Shown here in pieces: positions 1 to 6,222 of a stretch of 15,397 nucleotides of DNA. Within the stretch, counting starts at the first letter, position 1, and the number at the start of each line of letters is the position of its first letter. Source of the stretch: Acidobacteria bacterium AH-259-L09 (lineage in GTDB: Bacteria > Acidobacteriota > UBA6911 > RPQK01); the NCBI GenBank assembly GCA_027717875.1, contig JALLOL010000031.1:1-15397 (forward strand), written 5' to 3'. A program made the translations under genes and the position numbers. The notes below the pieces were generated by a model that was given only the letters and a program-made list of their open reading frames with translations, was not told the origin of the DNA and made no database searches.

Positions 1-492
1 GTTACTGGTGCAAATCCAGGTGCTGGGAAGCTGAATGACAGCGGTGTGGGCGGCGTTCAAATGGCCGATGTCTCTGTCGATGTGGAAACAGGCCTGGTCA
101 AGATCAACAAGATGGTTGCCGTGCAGGATTGTGGCTTGATCATTGACTTGAAGACTGCGGAGAGCCAGGTTTATGGAGCACTGATTATGGGGATCGCTTA
201 CGCGCTTTCGGAAGAGAAAATCGTCGATCCCGTGACGGGGCGCATCCTCAATGCCAATATGGAGTTTTACAAGCTGCCGGGCGTTGGCGACATAGGCGAG
301 TTGGTGGTGCACATGATGAAGGGGCGCCGTTACGATGAGCGGGGTGTGATCGGTTTGGGTGAGCCGCCGGTCATCTCACCCGGTGCTGCTATCGGTAATG
401 CGGTAGCCAACGCCATCGGTGTGAGAGTACCCTACTTGCCCGCCACGCCGGATCGCGTACTGAGCGCTCTGGAGAAAGGAGGGATGGCCTGA
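1..492 (+). CDS. Xanthine dehydrogenase family molybdopterin-binding subunit, C-terminal part (5' end outside window)
   Basis: This is the last 163 codons of a molybdenum hydroxylase large subunit of the xanthine oxidase family; the frame is open from base 1. The catalytic subunit holds the Mo-pyranopterin cofactor and hydroxylates aldehydes or N-heterocycles. Visible hallmarks are the segment VQDCGLIIDLKTAESQ typical of the family's second Mo-binding domain, and GLGEPPV at about 349-369. The Glu at 361-363 lies where the family's catalytic Glu sits (bovine XDH Glu1261). The stop overlaps the next gene's start (TGATG), so the two are translationally coupled. The family call is secure. The substrate cannot be told, because the substrate pocket and the 2Fe-2S subunit lie outside the window. 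Confidence 0.92.
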   Translation, partial: VTGANPGAGKLNDSGVGGVQMADVSVDVETGLVKINKMVAVQDCGLIIDLKTAESQVYGALIMGIAYALSEEKIVDPVTGRILNANMEFYKLPGVGDIGELVVHMMKGRRYDERGVIGLGEPPVISPGAAIGNAVANAIGVRVPYLPATPDRVLSALEKGGMA

Positions 493-1478
493 TGCAAGCC
501 TTTGAGTATGTGAGTCCTGCCACAAAGCAGGATGCTGTCAAGTTGCTGGCCGGTGCCGGTGCGGAAAGCGCGGTGTTGGCCGGTGGAACAGACTTGCTGA
601 GCTTGATGAAGGACTATGTTATAGCGCCGAAACGGGTTGTGAATATCAAGTCCATCAAAGAGCTTCAAGGGATCCGCTATGATTCAAGACGAGGACTGAA
701 ACTAGGCGTCCTCACCACGCTCGACCAACTGCTGGCCGACAAGAAGATCAAGCAGGAGTATTCGTCGCTCTGGCAAGCAGCCCAAGGAGTCCGCAGCCCC
801 CAAATTCAGAACATGGGAACGGTTGGAGGTGACCTCTGCCAAAGACCTCGATGTTGGTATTATCGAAACGGATATGGTCTGCTGGCCATGCAAAATGGGA
901 AATCCATGGTGCTCGAGGGAGACAACCGTTACCATGCGATCCTGGGGAATACCGGTCCGGCTTATTTCGTGAACGCCTCCAGCTTGGCTCCAGCTTTAAT
1001 CGCACTGGGTTCAAGACTCAAGATTTTTGGACCCGACGGCGCTCGGGAAGTTGATTTGCAGGATTTTTACCTGATTCCAACCAAGCAGGGAGAGAGGGAG
1101 TACAAACTGGCAGCAGCAGAAATTGTGACCGATATCCTTGTCCCTCCGGCTTCAAGGCGAAACAATGCCACCTATGAGGTACGGCAGAAGGAAGCTCTTG
1201 ATTGGCCTTTGGCAGCGGCGGCCGTAGCGCTGCAGATGGATGGAAACCGAGTCAAGACTGCTCGAGTTGTTCTGGGACACGTCGCCCCCATTCCCTGGAG
1301 GGCCCCCCAAGCGGAGAAGTTTCTGGCCGGCAAAACAATTGGTGAGGATGTCGCTGAGAGGGCGGGAGAAGCTGCCGTAACCGGAGCGAGGCCACTGAGT
1401 GGAAATAAATACAAAATCCGGCTAGCTCGCGTGGCGGTCAAAAGAGCCATCCTGCGGGCCACGGGTACGGAGGTTTAA
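492..1478 (+). CDS. FAD-binding subunit of xanthine dehydrogenase family (CO dehydrogenase medium-subunit-like)
   Basis: The 328-residue protein has the usual length of the FAD subunit, which passes electrons from the 2Fe-2S clusters of the partner subunit to an acceptor. The N-terminal FAD_binding_5 domain shows AGGTD at residues 30-34 (pyrophosphate loop), and GTVGGDLCQRPRC at 109-121 is the second flavin-contact motif. The C-terminal third looks like a CO_deh_flav_C domain. The C-x4-C at 116-121 recalls the region where YagS/PaoB and HcrB-type subunits carry an extra 4Fe-4S cluster, but I do not see a clear full set of four cysteines, so a cluster here is uncertain. The start ATG overlaps the upstream stop and is preceded by GGAGGG at 478-483, 8 nt away. 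It is the middle gene of a tight operon. Confidence 0.93.
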   Translation: MQAFEYVSPATKQDAVKLLAGAGAESAVLAGGTDLLSLMKDYVIAPKRVVNIKSIKELQGIRYDSRRGLKLGVLTTLDQLLADKKIKQEYSSLWQAAQGVRSPQIQNMGTVGGDLCQRPRCWYYRNGYGLLAMQNGKSMVLEGDNRYHAILGNTGPAYFVNASSLAPALIALGSRLKIFGPDGAREVDLQDFYLIPTKQGEREYKLAAAEIVTDILVPPASRRNNATYEVRQKEALDWPLAAAAVALQMDGNRVKTARVVLGHVAPIPWRAPQAEKFLAGKTIGEDVAERAGEAAVTGARPLSGNKYKIRLARVAVKRAILRATGTEV

Positions 1479-1480
1479 CC

Positions 1481-1690
1481 ATGTCTACAAGCCCGAAATT
1501 ATTGAGAAACCGGTGCCGGCGTTTGCGTTCGAAGGGAATGTTTATCGATGTTGAGCCCGATCCCACAGTTCCCGATATGAATGACGGGTGCTTCTGGTGT
1601 ACCCATACGATGAATGCTCTGGGACCGGATGGGAAGGGGGCCGACGACGAGAGTTGCCACCCGGGACGCTCATGCTATGAGCCTGTGTAG
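1481..1690 (+). CDS. Small Cys-rich protein in the xanthine dehydrogenase operon
   Basis: This 69-residue protein starts 2 nt after the FAD-subunit stop, with GGAGG at 1469-1473 and a 7-nt spacing, so it is certainly translated with the operon. It has a basic N-terminus and then a compact Cys/His cluster: CFWC at residues 38-41, a His two residues on, and further Cys at about 59 and 65 in SCHPGRSCYEP. There is no signal peptide or membrane segment. The spaced Cys suggest metal or Fe-S binding. I recall short proteins of this type beside acidobacterial xanthine dehydrogenase genes, but know no assigned function. A maturation or electron-transfer role is inference from position only. Confidence 0.75.
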   Translation: MSTSPKLLRNRCRRLRSKGMFIDVEPDPTVPDMNDGCFWCTHTMNALGPDGKGADDESCHPGRSCYEPV

Positions 1691-1818
1691 GGAATAAGGG
1701 AACTTCTTTTTCACTCGACCGCTCAGGCTCGAGCTTCCGTTTGAAGTTCTGTTCAAAACTTTGATAGCATAAATAAGAAGGTCTGAAATCATAAACATGG
1801 AGGTAGACGAAAGTTAAA
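1691..1818. other. Intergenic, includes a possible 6-codon leader ORF
   Basis: No terminator with a T-run is visible after the operon. Just before the DUF1326 gene, an ATG at 1797 opens a six-codon frame (MEVDES) that ends at 1817, one base before the gene's ATG. The only good Shine-Dalgarno (GGAGG, 1799-1803) lies inside this mini-ORF, 15 nt from the gene start, which is farther than usual. It may be chance. Confidence 0.25.
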
Positions 1819-2481
1819 ATGAGAAAAGTATTCTTCAGTTTGATCCTCGCCGTTGTGCTGTTGGCCCCCTTAAGCGCTGCGGACGCGACGATCGTGGGAG
1901 ACTATGTGGAAGCGCGGACTGCAGATGTCTATACCGGTTCCTGCTTTGCCAACGCTGAAGTCAACCTCACCGGCCAGGAAGCAATTATGGCGTGGCGTGT
2001 TCGCCAAGGCAGCTGGAGCGGTGTTTCTCTTGACGGACTCAGTGTTGTGGCCGTCATCAAGGCCAATGCGACACTGGGAGATCCTTTCGCCAATCCACTG
2101 CCGGCTCGCTCACTCATCGTGGTGGATGATCGGGCAAGTCAGGAGCAGAAGCGGGCATTGGCGGGATTTGCACAGTCGATGGCAGGTGATCTCCTGGAGA
2201 ACGTCGTGTCTGTGCAGGCCGCCGAAATTGATATGGCCTTGGATCGGAGCAGCAACTCTGTGAGCCTGCGAGCAGGGGATGTCATCACCATTAAAACCCG
2301 AGCCTTAACCCCAAAAGATCTGATGTGTGGCAATGAAGAGGTCTACTATCCGCCCCTGACGGAAGTTTCCGAGGCCGTTCCAGCCTTCAGTTTGCAGCAC
2401 GAGTTTCGCGGAGAGGGGCTGGACAGTACCTGGAGCAGTCCCGGAAGACGGAGTGCCTTTATCGGTACCTTTTCGCGCTGA
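1819..2481 (+). CDS. Secreted DUF1326 domain-containing protein
   Basis: The 220-residue protein begins with a clear signal peptide (MRKVFFSLILAVVLLAPLSA, likely cut near residue 20-24), so it is exported. The mature part starts with GDYVEARTADVYTGSCFAN at about 27-45, followed by a long stretch ending in RSLIVVDDRA. This pattern is typical of DUF1326, a family of unknown function. Two Cys remain after the signal peptide, in SCFAN and in MCGNEEVYYP at about residue 169. They could be metal ligands or a disulfide; the family's role is not known to me. It lies 128 nt after the xanthine dehydrogenase operon and may have its own promoter. The start is chosen for the signal peptide, although the ribosome binding site is poorly spaced. 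Confidence 0.85.
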   Translation: MRKVFFSLILAVVLLAPLSAADATIVGDYVEARTADVYTGSCFANAEVNLTGQEAIMAWRVRQGSWSGVSLDGLSVVAVIKANATLGDPFANPLPARSLIVVDDRASQEQKRALAGFAQSMAGDLLENVVSVQAAEIDMALDRSSNSVSLRAGDVITIKTRALTPKDLMCGNEEVYYPPLTEVSEAVPAFSLQHEFRGEGLDSTWSSPGRRSAFIGTFSR

Positions 2482-2601
2482 GCCGAGACAGGGACTAGCA
2501 GATCCAACAGCGGAAAACCTGACAGCAATTCAAACAGAGGTCTGTCTCAGTCAACTGACTTGACGGGTTCATTGAATCGACAGTCTTCAAATCATTTTTG
2601 C

Positions 2602-3273
2602 ATGGCAGCTAAAAGATTAGTCATCTTTTTGTCTTGCACCTTTGCCTTTCTGCTCTTTTCGTCTGCTTTGGGGGCGCAAAACCCGCAGCTGGAGAGGATC
2701 GATTCACCACCTCCGGCAGATGTTTCCGAAACCGTTCGCCAGTCGCTAAACTCGTCGGGACTGCGGGTCACTGCAAATGGGTCGGTCTTGGGCGAATTTT
2801 GGTTTTCTCGAGAGATTCCCTTAAAGGAGGCGGAGTCCGAAGAAGCGCTGGGGGTTGCTTTTGGGAAGTTGAGGGAGAGTGCCCTGGTGGGTGTGGTCCA
2901 TTTTCCCGAGAGGTGGTCCGATTACAAAGACAAACCAGTCCCCGGTGGAACCTATACGCTGCGCTACGGAATCCAGCCGGCCGATGGAGATCATATGGGA
3001 ATGTCTTTTTATCGCGACTTTCTCTTCCTGATTCCCAGCTCCGAGGACGGAAACCCCGAAACTGCTTACGGCTCTGAGCAATTGGTGGACCTCAGCACCA
3101 AAGCCTCAGGAACGGACCACCCGGCAATTCTAAGCCTCTTTCCCCTCTACGAGGAGGTGGCGGAGCCCAGATTGCTGAAAAATGAAATGGATCAATGGAC
3201 ACTCGCAGTCCCGCTGGGCTCCCTGACCTTGGGCCTTGTGATCCTGGGCCACGGAGAGACTGAGGGTCTGTAG
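2602..3273 (+). CDS. Secreted hypothetical protein
   Basis: The frame is open from 2560 (TTG), but I place the start at ATG 2602 because the protein then opens with a textbook signal peptide (KR followed by a hydrophobic run ending SSALGA, cut near residue 23). The mature protein is about 200 residues, soluble and without Cys. A middle segment reads like a beta-rich domain (VVHFPERWSDYKDKPVPGG, then TYTLRYGIQPADGDHMG and FYRDFLFLIP). I cannot assign a family with confidence; similar secreted hypotheticals occur in Acidobacteria. No good Shine-Dalgarno is visible before either start. The last about 25 residues are hydrophobic (AVPLGSLTLGLVILGHGETEGL) but too short and late for a certain membrane anchor. 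It runs convergent to the symporter gene. Confidence 0.7.
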   Translation: MAAKRLVIFLSCTFAFLLFSSALGAQNPQLERIDSPPPADVSETVRQSLNSSGLRVTANGSVLGEFWFSREIPLKEAESEEALGVAFGKLRESALVGVVHFPERWSDYKDKPVPGGTYTLRYGIQPADGDHMGMSFYRDFLFLIPSSEDGNPETAYGSEQLVDLSTKASGTDHPAILSLFPLYEEVAEPRLLKNEMDQWTLAVPLGSLTLGLVILGHGETEGL

Positions 3274-3275
3274 GC

Positions 3276-3295
3276 CAGCTGTCAGTTGTCAGCTG
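3276..3295. repeat. Short palindromic repeat between convergent genes
   Basis: Two CAGCTG hexamers flank TCAGTTGT, giving a 6-bp stem with an 8-nt loop plus overlapping direct copies of TGTCAG. It lies between the stop of the secreted protein (3273) and the symporter, and includes the symporter's stop codon (3282-3284). There is no T-run on either side, so it is not a standard terminator. It may be a copy of a small dispersed repeat. Confidence 0.4.
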
Positions 3296-4730
3296 AAAAG
3301 AGCCTTCCTACCGCCCAGGTCACGGCCGTTCCTATTACCACAGTCACGGCCGTTCCGATGAGCACATACCAGGTCCAGGCCACCGCATCGCTGAGATGAA
3401 CGGCCAGCATTGTAATCAGTCCGGCGACCATGCCGGCCAGGGCTGCTCCCTCTCGAATTCGGGTGGTCCAGATCCCAAGAAGGAAGACCCCCAGGATCGT
3501 CCCCATGGTAATGCTGGTAATGGTGAGCCCCACTTCCAACACCTCGCCCCAGTTGCGAGCCAGCATGGAGATACTAATGAGAATCACTCCCCAAGCCAGT
3601 GTAAACATTCGGGAGACTTTCAAATAGTGATCCTGTGGGGCCTCCGGGACAAGATAGTTTTTGTAGAAATCGTTCACGGATGAGGAGGCCAGAGAATTCA
3701 GGGAACTGCTTAAAGTAGACATGGCGGCTGCAAAGATGGCAGCGATAATCAGACCGGACACGCCCGCAGGCATTTGCTCAACAATGAAGATCGGAAATAT
3801 TCGATCGCTTTGAGCCAGCTCTCGGCCCAGAGGAAAGTGTTGGTAGAAGGCGTACAGCATCACTCCAATCACGAGAAATAGGAAGAACTGAAAAAAGACC
3901 ACCACGCCACTGAGGATCACCGCTGCCTGACTCCCCCGTTTGCTGCCACAGGCAAGATATCGCTGGACCATCATCTGGTCGGTGCCGTGAGTTGCAAAGG
4001 TCAGGAAAGCACCTCCCAGAAGCCCTGCCCAAAACGTATAGGCGAGATCAAAACTCGTGCTGAAATCGAGAAACTGAAACTTGTGCCCTGGCGCCGCCAG
4101 GCTGGTCACTTCAGGCCAGCCGCCCGGGATCCGTTCCAGGATAATTGTGAAGGCCAGGAAAGCACCTGCCAGATAAATGATGAGCTGGATGACATCATTC
4201 CAGACAACAGCCCGCATTCCTCCGTAAAAGGTGTAAACGATAGTAACCACACCAATGATGATCACGGTCCAGATGTCCGATATATCGCTGACCACGGACA
4301 AAACCAGAGCCGTGGCGAAAAGTCTCACCCCATCGGCAAGAGCGCGACTGGCTTGAAAGAGAAAGGCGGAGAAGTTTCGGACTTTTCCTCCAAATCGAAA
4401 ATTCAAAAGCTCATAGGCGGTGTGGATCTCTCCTTTGAAATAGGAGGGAATGAGGAAAAAACTCACCAATATTCGTCCGAAAAAATAACCGATGACCACC
4501 TGCAGAAAGGTCAGATTTCCGGTATAGGCGATGGCCGGAGCCCCGATGAAAGTAAGCGTGCTGGTCTCTGTGGCTACGATGGAAAAAGATATGGCCCACC
4601 AGGGCATCCTCTTGCCGGCCAGGAAGTAGTCATTGATATTCTTCTGTCCGCGCCCGATGAGGGTGCCGAAAATTGCGCTTCCGATGAGATAGGCAAAGAG
4701 CACACCGTAATCGAGGGCGGTGAATCCCAT
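3282..4730 (-). CDS. Sodium:solute symporter (SSS family)
   Basis: The 482-residue membrane protein has about 12-13 hydrophobic segments. Family signatures are DYFLAGKRMPWWAISFSIVA at residues 34-53, the TFYGGMRAVVWNDVIQ loop at 167-182, HGTDQMMVQRYLAC at 248-261, and a TM8-like helix with AAAMSTLSSSLNSLASSSVND at 334-354. The Ser cluster in that helix corresponds to the Na2 sodium-site region of vSGLT-type transporters. It couples sodium influx to uptake of an organic solute across the inner membrane. The substrate (sugar, carboxylate or other) cannot be read from the sequence. The start is supported by GGAG 4 nt upstream. The gene faces the secreted-protein gene, and its stop codon lies in the 3276-3295 palindrome. 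Confidence 0.93.
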   Translation of the reverse strand: MGFTALDYGVLFAYLIGSAIFGTLIGRGQKNINDYFLAGKRMPWWAISFSIVATETSTLTFIGAPAIAYTGNLTFLQVVIGYFFGRILVSFFLIPSYFKGEIHTAYELLNFRFGGKVRNFSAFLFQASRALADGVRLFATALVLSVVSDISDIWTVIIIGVVTIVYTFYGGMRAVVWNDVIQLIIYLAGAFLAFTIILERIPGGWPEVTSLAAPGHKFQFLDFSTSFDLAYTFWAGLLGGAFLTFATHGTDQMMVQRYLACGSKRGSQAAVILSGVVVFFQFFLFLVIGVMLYAFYQHFPLGRELAQSDRIFPIFIVEQMPAGVSGLIIAAIFAAAMSTLSSSLNSLASSSVNDFYKNYLVPEAPQDHYLKVSRMFTLAWGVILISISMLARNWGEVLEVGLTITSITMGTILGVFLLGIWTTRIREGAALAGMVAGLITMLAVHLSDAVAWTWYVLIGTAVTVVIGTAVTWAVGRLFSADN

Positions 4731-4754
4731 GAGGCTCCATCCTCAGTGCTGGCC

Positions 4755-4785
4755 GCTCAATAGTCAAGCTGTTGAGCTATTGAGC
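4755..4785. repeat. Strong imperfect hairpin upstream of the symporter
   Basis: GCTCAATAG (4755-4763) and CTATTGAGC (4777-4785) are a perfect 9-bp inverted repeat. Inside, TCAA (4764-4767) and TTGA (4772-4775) add four more pairs around a GCTG loop, with one bulged base at 4776. It starts 25 nt upstream of the symporter start, in its promoter or 5' leader. No T-run follows on either strand. An operator, an mRNA structure and a dispersed palindromic repeat are all possible. Confidence 0.5.
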
Positions 4786-4839
4786 TGTGCGCGGTCGAGC
4801 GGAAGGTCTTGTTCCGGATGGCGTGGACGGTAGAGTGCG

Positions 4840-5188
4840 GTGACGCCCATCCCCTACGTCAACGTTCGATTCGAAAAATCTACGAACTCAGCCTCGGTAT
4901 CCGCAAAGACCTGTATGGGCAAGGGGAGAAGCACGGCGCCCGTCTGTTGTCCTGTCGGCCGCCAGCGGGTGGTGCGAAACGGCTACCTGCCGGAACGGGA
5001 GATCCAGACTGGTCTTGGCGGCATCAAGGTGCGGGTCCCGAGGACTCGGGACCGGAACCCTGGTGGCGAATCAGAGGAGGCGATCCGCTTCCGATCGAGC
5101 CTAGTTCCACCTTACCTGCGGCGCAGCAAGAGCGTCGAGGATCTTTTGCCACTACTCTATTTGAAAGGTATCGTCTACACTGAAGGCC
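4840..5188 (+). pseudogene. IS256/mutator-family transposase remnant
   Basis: From about 4957 to 5170 the + strand encodes GRQRVVRNGYLPEREIQTG, then KVRVPRTRDR, IRFRSSLVPPYLRRSKS and VEDLLPLLYLKGI. This is the N-terminal DNA-binding region of IS256-type transposases. Upstream codons do not resemble the family, an alternative frame is also open (suggesting frameshifts), and the DDE catalytic domain is wholly absent. The homology stops about 20 bp before the end of hicB. I see no terminal inverted repeats. It is a dead fragment showing that this junction has taken mobile-element insertions before. The frame stays open to 5205, overlapping hicB by 17 nt; I end the remnant at the hicB boundary. 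Confidence 0.75.
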
Positions 5189-5518
5189 CTACTGCGCGAG
5201 TTTAGAACTGGCCAAACGATTCAAGCTTACCCCTTCTTCGGCTGCCTGCATGGCCAATCGCCGGTGAACCTCAGGAGGAACCCTGACGACGAACTTTCCG
5301 CTATAGTTCTTGCCCACAATAGGCTCCGGCACCTTCTCGCCCGCCTTCTTCATGTCGGCAATGACATCAGCCACGACCTTTCGAATGCCCTTCAGGGCAG
5401 CCTCCGGTGTCTTTGCGAGCCAGCTTAGGCTCGAAAACTCGGCACACAGACCGACATATTCGCCGTCGTCATCAGACCACGTTACGCGATAGGTGTAGCG
5501 GTCATTTTTCAGAGCCAT
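5189..5518 (-). CDS. hicB: HicB-family antitoxin
   Basis: This 109-residue protein has a degenerate RNase-H-like HicB fold at the N-terminus (YTYRVTWSDDDGEYVGLCAEF, then LSWLAKTPEAALKGIRKVV) and a ribbon-helix-helix DNA-binding tail (GKFVVRVPPEVHRRLAMQAAEEG, then SLNRLASSKL). It should bind and block HicA and repress its own operon. I start it at ATG 5518 rather than the in-frame TTG at 5530, because GAGGCGGAAG precedes the ATG and homologues begin near this point. It overlaps hicA by 17 nt, the usual tight coupling. Its 3' end abuts the IS256 remnant but looks complete. Confidence 0.9.
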   Translation of the reverse strand: MALKNDRYTYRVTWSDDDGEYVGLCAEFSSLSWLAKTPEAALKGIRKVVADVIADMKKAGEKVPEPIVGKNYSGKFVVRVPPEVHRRLAMQAAEEGVSLNRLASSKLAQ

Positions 5519-5762
5519 CTTCCGCCTCAAGCCTTTCTATGGCCTTCAGGACTTGTTTGACCTGGTAGGCCTTTGCTTTGCCCTTTGAGTTCTGAATGTT
5601 GACCCTCGGGTCACCTTGCCAGGGTGTCTTGTAGACGCGATGGCTGGTGCCGGCCTGACGCGGTTTACCGAAGAAATGGTCGCAGACCTTACTGAGATCG
5701 GAGAAGCGAACTCCTTTGGGGTTGCTTCTCATCTTGGCCAGGAGTTCGTTGATCTGCGCCAT
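5502..5762 (-). CDS. hicA: HicA-family mRNA interferase toxin
   Basis: The 86-residue protein has the HicA double-stranded-RNA-binding-like fold. The key His lies in GTSHRVYKTPW at about residues 38-48, and NIQNSKGKAKAYQVKQVLKAIERLE at 55-79 matches the conserved C-terminal half, where GxA-x-YQVxQVL is the family signature. HicA toxins cleave mRNA. The gene order toxin then antitoxin is canonical for hicAB. Only five bases separate the -10 box from the ATG, so the mRNA is probably leaderless or nearly so, which may hold toxin translation low. Confidence 0.9.
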   Translation of the reverse strand: MAQINELLAKMRSNPKGVRFSDLSKVCDHFFGKPRQAGTSHRVYKTPWQGDPRVNIQNSKGKAKAYQVKQVLKAIERLEAEDGSEK

Positions 5763-5767
5763 GCACT

Positions 5768-5796
5768 ATAGTATCAATATTGATACTGATCGTCAA
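5768..5796 (-). promoter_or_regulatory. hicAB promoter (sigma-70 type, near-leaderless)
   Basis: On the - strand, TTGACG (5796-5791) and TACTAT (5773-5768) are separated by exactly 17 nt, and TGA directly before TACTAT gives an extended -10. A start site 7 nt past the -10 falls at about 5761, on or next to the hicA ATG (5762). The resulting transcript would lack a usable Shine-Dalgarno. Confidence 0.65.
5770..5787. promoter_or_regulatory. Perfect 18-bp palindrome, probable HicB operator
   Basis: AGTATCAATATTGATACT is its own reverse complement over all 18 bases. It covers part of the spacer and most of the -10 box of the hicAB promoter, so bound HicB would exclude RNA polymerase. Ribbon-helix-helix dimers commonly bind such inverted repeats. 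The site role is inferred from position. Confidence 0.65.
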
Positions 5797-5924
5797 TCAG
5801 ATTTAGGGAGCCGCGGCATGTTTTCACCGCACGCTGGGTGATGGACTCGTCGATGTGATGACGTCCTTGCTCTCCGGTGTTCCGGTTCCTCCACCTGCGA
5901 GCCTAAGGGGGGGAGAACACGATT

Positions 5925-5999
5925 ATCAGCCTGGTCTGATATCATCCCGATCATGGGGCTGAGGATTTTTCTGACGACCGGGTGAAATAGTCCTATTTT
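5925..5999 (+). promoter_or_regulatory. Candidate promoter of the zinc-ribbon/SNF2 unit, with an inverted repeat upstream
   Basis: CTGACG (5971-5976) and TATTTT (5994-5999) lie 17 nt apart, giving a leader of about 30 nt before the zinc-ribbon ATG. Upstream, TATCAG (5925-5930) and CTGATA (5937-5942) are a perfect 6-bp inverted repeat with a 6-nt spacer. The stretch between hicA and this gene (5763-6036) holds divergent promoters and no other gene that I can see. Confidence 0.35.
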
Positions 6000-6036
6000 C
6001 GGTCTGTGGGTAACAAATCAAAATGACCGGTTGGTT

Positions 6037-6222
6037 ATGGGACACTATTGCAGATTTTGCAGGAGACGCAGAGCGAATGAAAAGTTTTCCGGCAAGGGAC
6101 ATAACAACCACATTTGTAAGGATTGTCAAAAGATGCCTCGGCAAGAGCGAGAGTACATTCAGATAACAGAGGAACCTCCGTTTGAGGAGTTGTTCGAAAA
6201 ACACGTTCGCTTGTCTATGTAA
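6037..6222 (+). CDS. Tiny zinc-ribbon protein (four-Cys)
   Basis: The 61-residue protein has Cys 5, 8, 27 and 30 (HYCRFC and HICKDC) around a basic stretch and FSGKGHNNH, a clear two-knuckle zinc ribbon, followed by an acidic helical tail (EEPPFEELFEKHV). I start it at ATG 6037; an in-frame TTG at 6031 adds two residues. No good Shine-Dalgarno is present. It overlaps or directly abuts the SNF2 gene, so the two are co-transcribed. Small FSGKGH-type zinc ribbons of this kind occur in varied bacteria. A role in nucleic-acid binding or as a cofactor of the helicase is inference. It is easily missed by gene callers because of its size. Confidence 0.75.
   Translation: MGHYCRFCRRRRANEKFSGKGHNNHICKDCQKMPRQEREYIQITEEPPFEELFEKHVRLSM

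Noticed and set aside
3276..3295. Rho-independent terminator between the convergent genes
   Set aside because: The stem is only 6 bp and has no T-run on either strand; it also contains the symporter's stop codon.
3987..4763. 258-codon open frame on the + strand
   Set aside because: It lies fully antisense to the well-supported sodium/solute symporter; its composition (no domain, many Gly/Glu/Lys) is that of a shadow frame and it has no ribosome binding site.
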